Shown one piece after another: positions 24,954 through 33,723 of a stretch of 64,000 nucleotides of DNA. The translations under genes were made by a program, and so were the position numbers. This DNA comes from UBA6168 sp039819485 (GTDB lineage: Bacteria; Bacteroidota; Bacteroidia; Chitinophagales; Saprospiraceae). Under the pieces are notes generated by a model, which did not search any database, was not told the origin of the DNA, and worked only from the letters and a program-made list of their open reading frames with translations. The stretch is from NCBI GenBank assembly GCA_039819485.1, contig JBCBRY010000013.1, positions 1 through 64,000 of the forward strand, in the 5' to 3' direction. Every line of letters begins with the position of its first letter. The first letter of the stretch is position 1.

Positions 24954-27356
24954 ATGCCAAAACATTTACCAATATTACTCTTCCTTTCTCTAATTTCTGC
25001 CATTGTATTTTCTCAAAATAAATTTACGCTCAGTGGAATGATCAGCGAGGCTTCCAGCAATGAAACGTTGATCGGTGTTTCGGTTCTGTTGCCGGACCTG
25101 AACACTGGAACCGTTACCAATGAATATGGTTTTTATTCCATTTCCCTGCCCGAGGGACAATACGAAGTGGTGGTGACGCATTTGGGCTATGAGGAAGTCC
25201 GTAAAAACGTCGATCTAAATGCGGATCAAAAAATCAATTTCAAGCTGGAAGAGGCAGCACAGGAATTGGGAGTCGTCGTCGTTTCGGAAGATGTAGAGCG
25301 CCTCGATATCAGGAGGCCGCAGATGAGTGTCAACAGCCTGTCGATCAAAACCATTAAACAAATTCCAGTGGTGTTGGGGGAAGCAGATGTCATCAAATCA
25401 TTGCTGCTGCTGCCGGGGGTGACCAGCGCCGGAGAAGCCTCTTCGGGTTTTAATGTAAGGGGCGGAACGGCCGACCAAAACCTGATCCTGCTGGATGAAG
25501 CAACCATTTTCAACAGTTCCCATCTATTTGGCTTTTTCTCCGTATTTAATCCGGATGCCATTAAAGATGTGAAATTATTTAAGGGCGGCATTCCGGCAAG
25601 GTACGGCGGGCGGGTTTCGTCCGTGCTTGAAATATTTCAAAAAGAAGGTAACAGCAAAGCATTAAAAGTGAATGGCGGAATCGGTGCCGTGGCCAGCCGG
25701 TTGCTGGTGGAAGGCCCGATCGTCAAAGACCGTACTGCTTTCCTGGCCGGCGGCAGGGCTTCTTATGCCCATTTGTTTTTGCCGCTCCTTGACATCGACA
25801 ACGAAGCCTACTTTTATGATGTCAACACAAAAATCAACCATCGCATCAACGATCGAAACAACATCTTCCTTTCGGGCTACTTCGGGCGCGACCTGTTTCG
25901 TATCAACGAGAATTTTGTGAATACCTACGGCAATGCAGTTGTCAACTTTAGGTGGAACCACCTCTTTTCCGATAAATTGTTTTCCAACCTTTCTGTCATC
26001 TTTTCTGATTATTTCTACGGCCTCGAACTTGATTTTGCCGGCTTTGAATGGGACTCGGGCATCCAGAATTTCAATTTGAAATATGACCTGAAACATTATC
26101 TCAACGACCGGCTGCAGATCAATTATGGCCTGCACAACACCTATTACGTTTTTAATCCCGGCAACATCAAACCCATCAGCGAGGAGGCGGGCATCGTGGA
26201 AGACCAACTGGCAAAAAAATATGCTAATGAGGCCGCCGCCTATGTGGATGTGGAGCAAAAAATCACCGAAGGTTTAAGCGTCAATTATGGCGTCAGGGTC
26301 AGCCACTTCAACCGCCTGGGGCAAGACGAGCTTTTTGTCTATGAAAACGACCAGCCTGTCTTGTTTGACCCGTTTCAACTGGTTTACCGGGAAGCTACGC
26401 CCATTGGTTCCGTTGATTTGGAGCGCAGGACCAACCTCGCCGATTTTACCAATTTCGAACCAAGGCTGTCCGTGTCCTATGCCTTCAACGACCGCCATTC
26501 CGTCAAAGCGAGCTACACCCGGCTGGCACAATATCTCCATTTGCTTTCGAACACCAGCTCCCCCACCCCGCTCGATGTCTGGACGCCCAGCGGGCCTTTC
26601 GTGAAGCCCCAGTTGCTGGATCAGTATGCACTGGGTTATTTCAGAAACATCAACAACGGAGCCTATTCGCTGGAAATAGAAGGTTTCTACAAAGACATCC
26701 AAAACAGGATCGATTACATCGACGGCGCCAACCTGATTGCCAACAATGCCATCGAACAGGTCATTTTAAATGGAGTGGCCAGGGCCTATGGATTGGAATT
26801 TCTGTTGCGAAAAACAGAAGGAAGGTTTCAGGGTTGGCTGGCTTATACCCTTTCGAGGTCAGAACAGCGCACACCGGGCAGGCCGCCCGTCGTGGACAAT
26901 GGCCGCTCCAACCTCGAAACGGGCATCAACTTTGGCGAATGGTACAGTACGCCATACGATAAAACGCACGACCTCGCCCTGTTCGGCAGTTATGAGTTGA
27001 ACAAACGCTGGAGCCTGAACACCAATTTTATTTACCAGACCGGGCAGCCCACCAACTACCCCGTCGGTCAGTTTGAGTTCCAGGGCGTCGTCGTTCCCTT
27101 CTTCGGCCGCCGCAATGAGGCCCGGTTGCCCGATTACCACCGGCTTGACGTTTCAGCAACGCTCAAGAACAAACCCAAAAAGGAGGGCCAATTCAGTTCT
27201 GAATGGGTTTTCAGTTTGTACAATGTGTACAACAGGATGAATGCCGCTTCGATCAATTTCAGACAAAACCAGGATACCGGTAGGAATGAAGCTGTGCGCA
27301 CGTCCATCTTCGGGGTTGTTCCTGCCGTGACTTTTAATTTTAAATTTTCGAAATGA
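24954..27356 (+). CDS. TonB-dependent outer-membrane receptor with carboxypeptidase-like N-domain
   Basis: This 800-residue protein imports a substrate across the outer membrane with energy from TonB. It has a signal peptide (about 1-20, ending IVFSQN), a carboxypeptidase regulatory-like beta-sandwich at about 23-105 (NEYGFYSISLPEGQYEVVVT), a plug domain at about 115-225 (SSGFNVRGGTADQNLILLD, LFKGGIPARYGGRVSSVLE) and a 22-strand barrel ending in VVPAVTFNFKFSK. It does not have the ~1000-residue SusC size. The DUF4249 lipoprotein gene overlaps its stop codon by 4 bp (ATGA), a frequent pairing in Bacteroidota in place of SusD. The substrate is unknown. Confidence 0.92.
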   Translation: MPKHLPILLFLSLISAIVFSQNKFTLSGMISEASSNETLIGVSVLLPDLNTGTVTNEYGFYSISLPEGQYEVVVTHLGYEEVRKNVDLNADQKINFKLEEAAQELGVVVVSEDVERLDIRRPQMSVNSLSIKTIKQIPVVLGEADVIKSLLLLPGVTSAGEASSGFNVRGGTADQNLILLDEATIFNSSHLFGFFSVFNPDAIKDVKLFKGGIPARYGGRVSSVLEIFQKEGNSKALKVNGGIGAVASRLLVEGPIVKDRTAFLAGGRASYAHLFLPLLDIDNEAYFYDVNTKINHRINDRNNIFLSGYFGRDLFRINENFVNTYGNAVVNFRWNHLFSDKLFSNLSVIFSDYFYGLELDFAGFEWDSGIQNFNLKYDLKHYLNDRLQINYGLHNTYYVFNPGNIKPISEEAGIVEDQLAKKYANEAAAYVDVEQKITEGLSVNYGVRVSHFNRLGQDELFVYENDQPVLFDPFQLVYREATPIGSVDLERRTNLADFTNFEPRLSVSYAFNDRHSVKASYTRLAQYLHLLSNTSSPTPLDVWTPSGPFVKPQLLDQYALGYFRNINNGAYSLEIEGFYKDIQNRIDYIDGANLIANNAIEQVILNGVARAYGLEFLLRKTEGRFQGWLAYTLSRSEQRTPGRPPVVDNGRSNLETGINFGEWYSTPYDKTHDLALFGSYELNKRWSLNTNFIYQTGQPTNYPVGQFEFQGVVVPFFGRRNEARLPDYHRLDVSATLKNKPKKEGQFSSEWVFSLYNVYNRMNAASINFRQNQDTGRNEAVRTSIFGVVPAVTFNFKFSK

Positions 27357-28339
27357 AAAACATTGAACCTCGTTCCAAAACATTAGCGGTATTACCGCTG
27401 CGAGCGGTAACACCGCTTGCCCAGGTAAAAAGTTTTAGCATCAGCACTAATTATCTATGGCTGTTTTTTGTCTTCCTGTTCTGGAGGTGCCAGGATGTGG
27501 TTGAGGTGGATTTACCTGCTACTGAATCCAGGTTGGTGATCGACGCAGTCATCAGGGTCGACCGGACGGATGCGTTCGCTCAAGTAGAAATCAAAGTGAA
27601 AGAAACGAGCGATTTCTTTTCGGACAATATCATCACGGAGTTGGAAAGTGCGGTCATTTTTTACGGAATGCCGGTTGAGGGTGCGCCGGAGCTTTTTGAT
27701 GTCGTCTTCCGGTCCAGTCTGGCAGAGTTACAACCGGGCACCGGTATTTATGGGCCCGACCCAAATTTCAGTACGGATCAACGCATCCCGACCAGTATTG
27801 TGCAACCAGGGTTTGTATTTCAACTACTCATCGAACATCAAGGAAGAGAGTATTTTGCCACTACCCCTTTCAGTCCTTCCGTACCGATCGACAGCCTGGT
27901 GCAGGGCGATGAAATACTTTTTGACGAAGACGATAAAGAATTGATCGTAACATTCACGGACATTCCCGATGAAAAGAATTACTACGTTTTTGATTTTGAT
28001 TTTGGTGAATTCCTGGCAGCCGACGATCAGTTCATTGATGGCCAGCAATTCGAGTTTTCTTACTTCTATCAAAAAGACCTGGCGCCCGGAACGGTAGCAG
28101 AAGTCAGCATTTTGGGTGCCGACCAGCAATTTCATAACTACATGAATCTTCTGGTTGAACAAACCGTGGACAACGGCGGGGTTTTCGAAACGCCGGCCAT
28201 CACGGTGCGCGGCAACATTTTCGACGTTACGGACCTGGACAACATCACGGTCTTTGACAATGTAGAACAGCCAGAGATTTTTCCGTTGGGATATTTTGCC
28301 GTGGTGGAAGAATTTAAACGGACGATTGTTATCGAATAA
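27353..28339 (+). CDS. DUF4249-family lipoprotein, TonB receptor partner
   Basis: DUF4249 proteins are surface or outer-membrane lipoproteins encoded next to TonB receptors; their exact role is not known. This one has 328 residues, begins with an ATGA overlap with the receptor gene, and shows the family opening after the lipid cysteine (C46, then DVVEVDLPATESRLVIDAVI). The N-terminus is unusual. About 30 residues precede the hydrophobic signal core (NYLWLFFVFLFWRC), and residues 11-23 (LAVLPLRAVTPLA) are encoded by two AGCGGTA-type palindromes of the kind otherwise found between genes. No other start codon lies between these and the signal core, so the repeat appears to be translated. Confidence 0.85.
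   Translation: MKNIEPRSKTLAVLPLRAVTPLAQVKSFSISTNYLWLFFVFLFWRCQDVVEVDLPATESRLVIDAVIRVDRTDAFAQVEIKVKETSDFFSDNIITELESAVIFYGMPVEGAPELFDVVFRSSLAELQPGTGIYGPDPNFSTDQRIPTSIVQPGFVFQLLIEHQGREYFATTPFSPSVPIDSLVQGDEILFDEDDKELIVTFTDIPDEKNYYVFDFDFGEFLAADDQFIDGQQFEFSYFYQKDLAPGTVAEVSILGADQQFHNYMNLLVEQTVDNGGVFETPAITVRGNIFDVTDLDNITVFDNVEQPEIFPLGYFAVVEEFKRTIVIE
27385..27417. repeat. Two AGCGGTA palindromes inside the DUF4249 reading frame
   Basis: AGCGGTATTACCGCT at 27385-27399 and AGCGGTAACACCGCT at 27403-27417 are two adjoining 15-bp near-palindromes of the small hairpin family. Here they lie in coding DNA, in the region before the signal-peptide core. Confidence 0.8.
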
Positions 28340-28356
28340 GGAGGAAACACAAATGA

Positions 28357-28379
28357 AAGCGGCATTGAGCCGCTTTTTT
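28357..28379 (+). terminator. Rho-independent terminator of the TonB receptor/DUF4249 operon
   Basis: AAGCGGC at 28357-28363, a 5-nt loop (ATTGA), GCCGCTT at 28369-28375 and a run of T give a classic intrinsic terminator, 18 bp after the DUF4249 stop codon. Confidence 0.9.
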
Positions 28380-28401
28380 GCACCATCCTCCATTTAAATA
28401 T

Positions 28402-29985
28402 TCAAACAAATATTTCTTCATATTCAAACCAATCAAAATCAGCATGCATTTTCTGCCCCGTCAAGTCTTGGCAACAAAGCCCCACAAATGCTCCCGTAAA
28501 AGCGGCCCGGTACCGATGACCTTCGTTTGTGACATAATCATCGGAGAGGATGCTGCCATCTAAAACACCACCAATTTTACGCCAGTCGTTTTCTTTTTCT
28601 GCGAAATAGAATTGCAGCTTTTCCCGGTTGAAGTCAGCTTTTAGGCCAATGCGGGCACAGCCCGTTATTTCGATGGGATCCTCTAAAATATCGGTCGTTT
28701 TGTAATTATCACAAGCAGTGATTTGTATGAATTTTTTCCCACCGTTTCCGATCTCGCCCCCCATCACATGTAAATAAAACCAGTGCGCCGTGTTATAATA
28801 GCAGACCAAGCCTGCCATTTGCTGAAAACTCGCCGGTTCAAATTCCAGACAAGTAGAAGCCCCCACATGAAAATGCTGCACCCGCCGTGCAACCAAACTC
28901 TGGTAATGAAAAGAACTCAACGACTCGCGCCCAAACAGCCTCATATAGCCGGGCCGAAAACCCAGTGAAAGCCAATCTTCCGTGACCGGTACCCGCAGGG
29001 ATTGGAAGTTGATATCCAGTTCATCGGCCGTAAAATCATTGCGGGTATTGATTGCCTCACTCCCTGTGGCCGATGGTGATTCGCTCACCGCAAACTCCTT
29101 TTTAACGTACAGCCAATCGTCTTCGCGCCATTCCACTTCAGCGATGGCCGTTTCCCTTCCCAGCGTACACCTTCCACGTTCTGTCAGCGGTCGGCCCACT
29201 AAATAAACGGCGTACCAGTCACCCTTTTCCGTTTCCACCAAATCAGCGTGACCACATTTTTGCAACGGAGCTGCCGGATGGTTTCGAGCGGTGATGATGG
29301 GATTCTGCGGGTGAATTTCATAAGGGCCCAAAATGGATTTTGACCGGGCGAGGGTCACTGCATGGCCGTACTCCGTACCTCCCTCAGCGGTGATCAAATA
29401 GTAATACCCGTTTAACCTGTAAAGGTGCGGAGCCTCCGTAACTCCCAACTCGGAACCCTCAAAAATATGGTACACCTCCCCGGTCAAGCGCTCTTTTTCA
29501 ACATCATATTCCTGTAGAATGATGCCGCCAAAAAACTTGCCTTTGCGATGATCAACGATCATGGACGTGAACCATTTCCGGCCGTCATCTTCATGAAAAA
29601 GGGAGCCATCGAAACCACTCGAACTCAAGAAAACCGGCTCCGACCAATCGCCCAGAATATCTTTCGTCGTCACCAGAAAATTGGGCGTGTCTTTCCAAAC
29701 CCCGTCAAACGACCGCACATTGGTGTACACCAAATAAAAAGTCCCCTCGTCATAACTCAAACAAGGCGCCCAAACCCCACAGGAGTCAGGGTTTCCCACC
29801 ATGTCCAATTGCGACGTCCGGCTCAGTGGCCGGGCGACCAACTCCCAATGGATCAAATCTTTTGAATGATGAATCTGCACTCCGGGAAACCATTCGAAAG
29901 TAGAGGTGGCGATGTAATAATCCTCCCCCACCCGAACGATGGAGGGGTCGGGGTTGAAACCTTTTAAGATTGGGTTTTTGATCAT
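28402..29985 (-). CDS. GH43-family beta-xylosidase (cytoplasmic)
   Basis: This enzyme should cleave xylose from the non-reducing end of xylo-oligosaccharides by inversion. The N-terminal five-blade propeller shows the family motifs: NPILKGFNPDPSIVRVGEDY with the catalytic base Asp, YIATSTFEWFPGVQIHHS, GFDGSLFHEDDGRKWF with the pKa-tuning Asp, and VTEAPHLYRLNGYYYL with the general-acid Glu. A C-terminal beta-sandwich (about 320-527) completes the 527-residue protein. No signal peptide is present. The ATG at 29985 is chosen because six further upstream codons come from a MITE-like element. The MFS sugar porter gene upstream on the same strand probably supplies its substrate or takes up related sugars. 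Confidence 0.9.
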   Translation of the reverse strand: MIKNPILKGFNPDPSIVRVGEDYYIATSTFEWFPGVQIHHSKDLIHWELVARPLSRTSQLDMVGNPDSCGVWAPCLSYDEGTFYLVYTNVRSFDGVWKDTPNFLVTTKDILGDWSEPVFLSSSGFDGSLFHEDDGRKWFTSMIVDHRKGKFFGGIILQEYDVEKERLTGEVYHIFEGSELGVTEAPHLYRLNGYYYLITAEGGTEYGHAVTLARSKSILGPYEIHPQNPIITARNHPAAPLQKCGHADLVETEKGDWYAVYLVGRPLTERGRCTLGRETAIAEVEWREDDWLYVKKEFAVSESPSATGSEAINTRNDFTADELDINFQSLRVPVTEDWLSLGFRPGYMRLFGRESLSSFHYQSLVARRVQHFHVGASTCLEFEPASFQQMAGLVCYYNTAHWFYLHVMGGEIGNGGKKFIQITACDNYKTTDILEDPIEITGCARIGLKADFNREKLQFYFAEKENDWRKIGGVLDGSILSDDYVTNEGHRYRAAFTGAFVGLCCQDLTGQKMHADFDWFEYEEIFV

Positions 29986-30112
29986 AAGTAAGTGCTTGGA
30001 CAAAAATAAAGGGCGCTAAAAATGACACTTTTGTTTTGGCAATGTTTGATTTCCAAGTCTTAAAAATCTTTTCAGGAGAAGGAAAAGTGTCATTTTTTTG
30101 ACCATCTGCTTA
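29986..30112 (+). repeat. MITE-like palindromic element, copy 5, touching the GH43 start
   Basis: The sequence runs from TAAGTGCTTGGACAAAAATA through AAAAATGACACTTTTG and GGAAAAGTGTCATTTTT to GACCATCTGCTTA. It begins directly at the GH43 start codon, so the leader and any nearby promoter of that gene lie in the element. Confidence 0.85.
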
Positions 30113-30126
30113 TTTAGACTCCGTGC

Positions 30127-30214
30127 CTGCTCTGCGCAACGCTGCGTAACAAAAAAGAATTTCAATCAGTTACGCCGAGTTTAAACGGAGAAGACGCAGC
30201 GTTGCGCAGAGCAG
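30127..30214. repeat. 21-bp perfect inverted repeat (CGCAGAG-type hairpin)
   Basis: CTGCTCTGCGCAACGCTGCG(T) at 30127-30147 and its exact reverse complement at 30194-30214 enclose a loop with an inner partial pairing. It lies downstream of the MFS gene (stop at 30238) and upstream of the GH43 gene, so it may separate or process their common transcript. Confidence 0.85.
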
Positions 30215-30237
30215 ATTTACTTGTGGTTAATTTTTTA

Positions 30238-31776
30238 TCAACGCGCCAGTTCCTTTTCCAGTTCTTCCAGTGTTTTCCCTTTGGTTTCAGGCAAAATTTT
30301 CAGGAATAAAAAGAAGCCGACCGTTGCCAAAACCGCATAAATAAAGAAGGTCATGGCATTACCGAGGTTGGACAACTCCCACGGGAAAATCTGTTGGATC
30401 AGCCAACTTGAAAAAGAATTGACAAAACCAATGGCACCGATGGCCAATGCCCGAACCCGAATGGGAAACAGCTCCGACAACAGTACCCACATCACCGGCC
30501 CCAGCGAAAAGGCAAAAGAGGCCACAAAACCCAATATTCCAAAAAGGATCAAATAAGGATTGATATTGGCCGCTGCCTGGATAATCGCTGTTTCATTGGC
30601 TTTAAATGATTGCTCTCCGATGGCTGATTTTAAAGCAGCTTTAAATGCTAAGTCATTGTCATAAGTCGTATTGGCGATGGTCATCAATTTGCCTTTGTCC
30701 ACTTTTTCGAGGGTCTCGATTTTTTCAGCTGTCAACTCATAGGTGGCCTGGTGAAACCCATAAGCGGTAATCAACAAACTGATTGCCACTCCTCCAATGC
30801 CGATCAACAACAATGGCCGCCGCCCCATTTTATCAATTAAGAGCATGACCAGGATGGTAAATACGACATTGATGATCCCAACCACAACGGACTGGGCAAA
30901 CGCTGCATTTGTTCCGATCCCCGTTTGTTCAAAAATAGAAGTGGCATAAAAGAAAACTGCGTTGATCCCCGTCACCTGCTGTAAAACACCGACGACCAAA
31001 CCGACTAACAAAACAAACCTCAAGGCAGGATTTAGCAACTCCGACAGTTTGATCTTTTGCTTATTCCCCGAAGCTAAATTCTCTTCGATTTCCTTGATTT
31101 CGGTATTGGCCTGCGCTTCGCCATGTAGTTTGGTAAGTACGGATTTTGCCTCCTCTGTATGCCCTTTCAGCAATAACCAGCGCGGGCTGCGAGGCACAAA
31201 AAACAAAAAGAAAAAATATAAAATAGCAGGTACCGATTCCACACCCAGCATCCACCGCCAGGCATTGTCTTCCGTGATCATCCCCGTGCCGCTCTGGCCT
31301 GCTTCGTTCAAATAATACCCCGTAAAATAGGCGACTGAAAAACCCACAACAATGTTCAGTTGCTGCACCGAAACCAGCTTTCCCCGGTTCTCCGCATTGG
31401 AAATTTCGGCAATGTACATGGGCGCAATGATCAATGCCGATCCGAATGCCAGCCCGCCGATCATCCGGGCGATGTACAACATTTCATACGAACTCGCATA
31501 GGCGGACATAATCGCCGACACGGCATACAAAAATGCCACCCCAACCAGGACTTTCTTTCGGCCGATGGAATTGCTCAAAGCCCCTGCCACCAACATGGCA
31601 AACATGGCCGCAAAACTGGGCGAACTGACCACCCAGCCAGTTTGAATATCATCTAAACTGAAAAGTGTTTCGACCGAACCGACGACACCGGAGATAATCG
31701 CTGCATCAAAGCCAAATAAAAATCCGCCGAGGGATACAATTGCGGCAATGCCCAAATTGAAGTTGTTGGTTTTCAT
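30238..31776 (-). CDS. Sugar-porter-family MFS transporter
   Basis: The 512-residue protein is a 12-helix sugar:proton symporter of the XylE/GLUT type in the inner membrane. Motifs are SLGGFLFGFDAAIISG in TM1, GRKKVLVG after TM2, PRSPRWLLLKG after TM6, QQVTGINAVFFYATSIF in TM7, GRRPLLLIG after TM8 and PETKGKTLEELEKEL at the C-terminus. A loop of about 65 hydrophilic residues (near 340-405, LTAEKIETLEKVDKGKL) between late helices is longer than in XylE. The ATG at 31776 is chosen over one 25 codons upstream because that extension is not hydrophobic and breaks the family start. It precedes the GH43 gene, suggesting a xylose or xylo-oligosaccharide module. Confidence 0.9.
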   Translation of the reverse strand: MKTNNFNLGIAAIVSLGGFLFGFDAAIISGVVGSVETLFSLDDIQTGWVVSSPSFAAMFAMLVAGALSNSIGRKKVLVGVAFLYAVSAIMSAYASSYEMLYIARMIGGLAFGSALIIAPMYIAEISNAENRGKLVSVQQLNIVVGFSVAYFTGYYLNEAGQSGTGMITEDNAWRWMLGVESVPAILYFFFLFFVPRSPRWLLLKGHTEEAKSVLTKLHGEAQANTEIKEIEENLASGNKQKIKLSELLNPALRFVLLVGLVVGVLQQVTGINAVFFYATSIFEQTGIGTNAAFAQSVVVGIINVVFTILVMLLIDKMGRRPLLLIGIGGVAISLLITAYGFHQATYELTAEKIETLEKVDKGKLMTIANTTYDNDLAFKAALKSAIGEQSFKANETAIIQAAANINPYLILFGILGFVASFAFSLGPVMWVLLSELFPIRVRALAIGAIGFVNSFSSWLIQQIFPWELSNLGNAMTFFIYAVLATVGFFLFLKILPETKGKTLEELEKELAR

Positions 31777-31913
31777 GTTTTGTTGTTTACTACTGTTCCT
31801 CCACCAATTAAATAGCTGGAAACGTATCCTTGATTTTTCTGTACACCGCAATATCTGTAATTATACTTTAACCGATGTAAAATTATGTTCTACATTTACC
31901 CACCATTTGCGAA

Positions 31914-32498
31914 ATGAGCAACCAACAAAATAAAATAGCATTGGAAAACCAGATCGTCCGGCTCCTTGGCCAGGGCGAGCAGCAAGCTATTTCTTTGTTG
32001 TACCAAAATTACTCCGGTGCGCTGCTCGGAATCATTTCACGGATGATCCCGAGCAGGGAAGTGGCGGAGGAAGTGCTACAGGATGTTTTTGTCAAGGTCT
32101 GGGACAATGCCGACAAGTACGACCCGGCCAAAGGAAAACTCTTTACGTGGCTGGCGCAGATCACCCGCAATACGGCACTCGACAAAGTGCGGTCAGCGGG
32201 TTACCGCAAAGGGCAAAAAACCGATGAGATCGAAACCAACGTATCTGTACATGAGCAACAAGCCGACGACCCCGCCATCGAGGACAGCGGCTTGCGCAAA
32301 GTCATTGGTGGCCTGGATAAAAATTACCGCACCCTGATTGATTATGCTTACTTCCAGAGCTACTCGCAATCAGAAATCGCAAAAGAACTGGGCATGCCCC
32401 TGGGCACGGTCAAATCACGGATGCGGGCCGCTATCAAGGAACTGAGAAAAATTTTAAAAGATGAATTGATTTCCATTTTGATCTTATTTGGACTGTGA
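31914..32498 (+). CDS. ECF-type RNA polymerase sigma factor
   Basis: The 194-residue protein has the two domains of an extracytoplasmic-function sigma factor. Sigma-70 region 2 lies at about 25-95 (EEVLQDVFVKVWDNADKYDP, GKLFTWLAQITRNTALDKVR) and region 4 at about 130-185 (YSQSEIAKELGMPLGTVKSR). Region 2 would bind the -10 element and region 4 the -35. The partner anti-sigma gene lies 263 bp downstream on the same strand, a gap filled by MITE-like repeats, so the usual tight coupling of the pair is broken. TACATTTA about 15 bp upstream may be part of its promoter. Confidence 0.92.
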   Translation: MSNQQNKIALENQIVRLLGQGEQQAISLLYQNYSGALLGIISRMIPSREVAEEVLQDVFVKVWDNADKYDPAKGKLFTWLAQITRNTALDKVRSAGYRKGQKTDEIETNVSVHEQQADDPAIEDSGLRKVIGGLDKNYRTLIDYAYFQSYSQSEIAKELGMPLGTVKSRMRAAIKELRKILKDELISILILFGL

Positions 32499-32678
32499 TA
32501 AGTGGCCGTTCAAATAAATGACATTTTTCTTTGCCTGAAAAAGAGCGTTAAATGTTAGGACTCAAGCATTTGCCAAAATAAAAATGTCATTTTTAGCCGC
32601 AAGTAATTTGGCCCAGGTAAGTCAAGGGCCAAAAAAAATGACATTTTTCGTGCTTTTTATTTTAGTCCACACAATTAC
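32499..32678 (+). repeat. MITE-like elements, copy 6 plus a shortened copy
   Basis: A full-type copy runs from GTTCAAATAAATGACATTTT to AAAAATGTCATTTTTAGCCG (about 32507-32602). A second piece follows (about 32621-32678) and joins the left end (GGCCAAAAAAAATGACATTT) directly to an outer arm (TTTTTATTTTAGTCCACA), as an internally deleted copy. Together they fill the gap between the sigma and anti-sigma genes. Confidence 0.75.
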
Positions 32679-32761
32679 CTAAAATGGAATTCAAGAATAA
32701 ATAAATCAGCAAGGAGGAGCGAAAAATAAATACCTTTTTTAACCCTCTTTATTTTGAAAAA

Positions 32762-33574
32762 ATGGATATTCAAAAATACATAGCATCCGGCATCCTTGAG
32801 CAATATGTGCTCGGGAGCCTCTCCCCTGCCGAACAGCGGGAAGTGGAGCAGCTCGCTATGCAATATCCTGAAATAAAAAATGAACTGACCGCCATCGAAG
32901 AGGCACTGGAAAAATACGCCCAGGCCAATGCGGTAGCACCTTCACCCGACCTCGAAGCAAAAATTTTGGACCGGTTAAACGATAAAAAAATCACCCGCAA
33001 AAACACGGAAAACAAAACGGGTAAAAAAGACGGAGCTAAAATTTATAAATTAATTTACCGAATTGCCGTTGCCGCTTTTTTGGGAGCTTTGATATGGGGG
33101 ATTTATTTAAATAATAAATTATCGGATAAAGAAAATGAAATCGCCCAGCTGCAAAATCAATATGAAGAATTAAATACGAATTGCACTGAACAATTAAAAC
33201 AAAAAGAAGAAACTGAAATTCTATTTGCCTTTTTAAAAGACCGCAATACCGACGGTGTGGAAATGAAAGGCCTGCCCGAAAAAGACCCAAGTCATATCGC
33301 CGTTGTTTTTCAAAATGCCAATCTGGAAAAATCCTACCTCGAAGTTATCAACATGCCCCAGATACCTGCCGACAGACAATTCCAACTCTGGGCCATTGTG
33401 GACGGAAACCCCGTAGACATGGGCGTCTTCGATGTAACGATCACCGCGGATACCGCTTTCCTGGAAGTCCCTTTTATCGCCAATGTACAGGCATACGCCG
33501 TAACCGTGGAACAAGCGGGCGGCAGCCCAACACCTAACCTGGAAGAGATGGTCGTCATCGGAAATACTGGATAA
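32762..33574 (+). CDS. RskA-type anti-sigma factor
   Basis: The 270-residue membrane protein has an N-terminal cytoplasmic sigma-binding region with the typical start YIASGILEQYVLGSLSPAEQ, a single TM helix at about 97-116 (IAVAAFLGALIWGIYL), a short coiled coil (ENEIAQLQNQYEELN) and a C-terminal RskA periplasmic domain (PSHIAVVFQNANLEKSYLEV, RQFQLWAIVDGNPVDMGVFD). It should hold the ECF sigma factor encoded upstream at the membrane until a signal triggers release. No zinc-binding H-x3-C-x2-C motif is seen. Confidence 0.9.
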   Translation: MDIQKYIASGILEQYVLGSLSPAEQREVEQLAMQYPEIKNELTAIEEALEKYAQANAVAPSPDLEAKILDRLNDKKITRKNTENKTGKKDGAKIYKLIYRIAVAAFLGALIWGIYLNNKLSDKENEIAQLQNQYEELNTNCTEQLKQKEETEILFAFLKDRNTDGVEMKGLPEKDPSHIAVVFQNANLEKSYLEVINMPQIPADRQFQLWAIVDGNPVDMGVFDVTITADTAFLEVPFIANVQAYAVTVEQAGGSPTPNLEEMVVIGNTG

Positions 33575-33723
33575 TAGTCTTTAAAATATTTTTAAACCAG
33601 TTGAAAAAAATAGGCGATTAAACTTCAAATTATTTCCCTATTTTATTGAAGTTGTTTGTCACGCAGCGACTCGCAAAGAACACGCAAAGTTTAAACAAAG
33701 AAAACTTTCTATTTTTTATTTCA

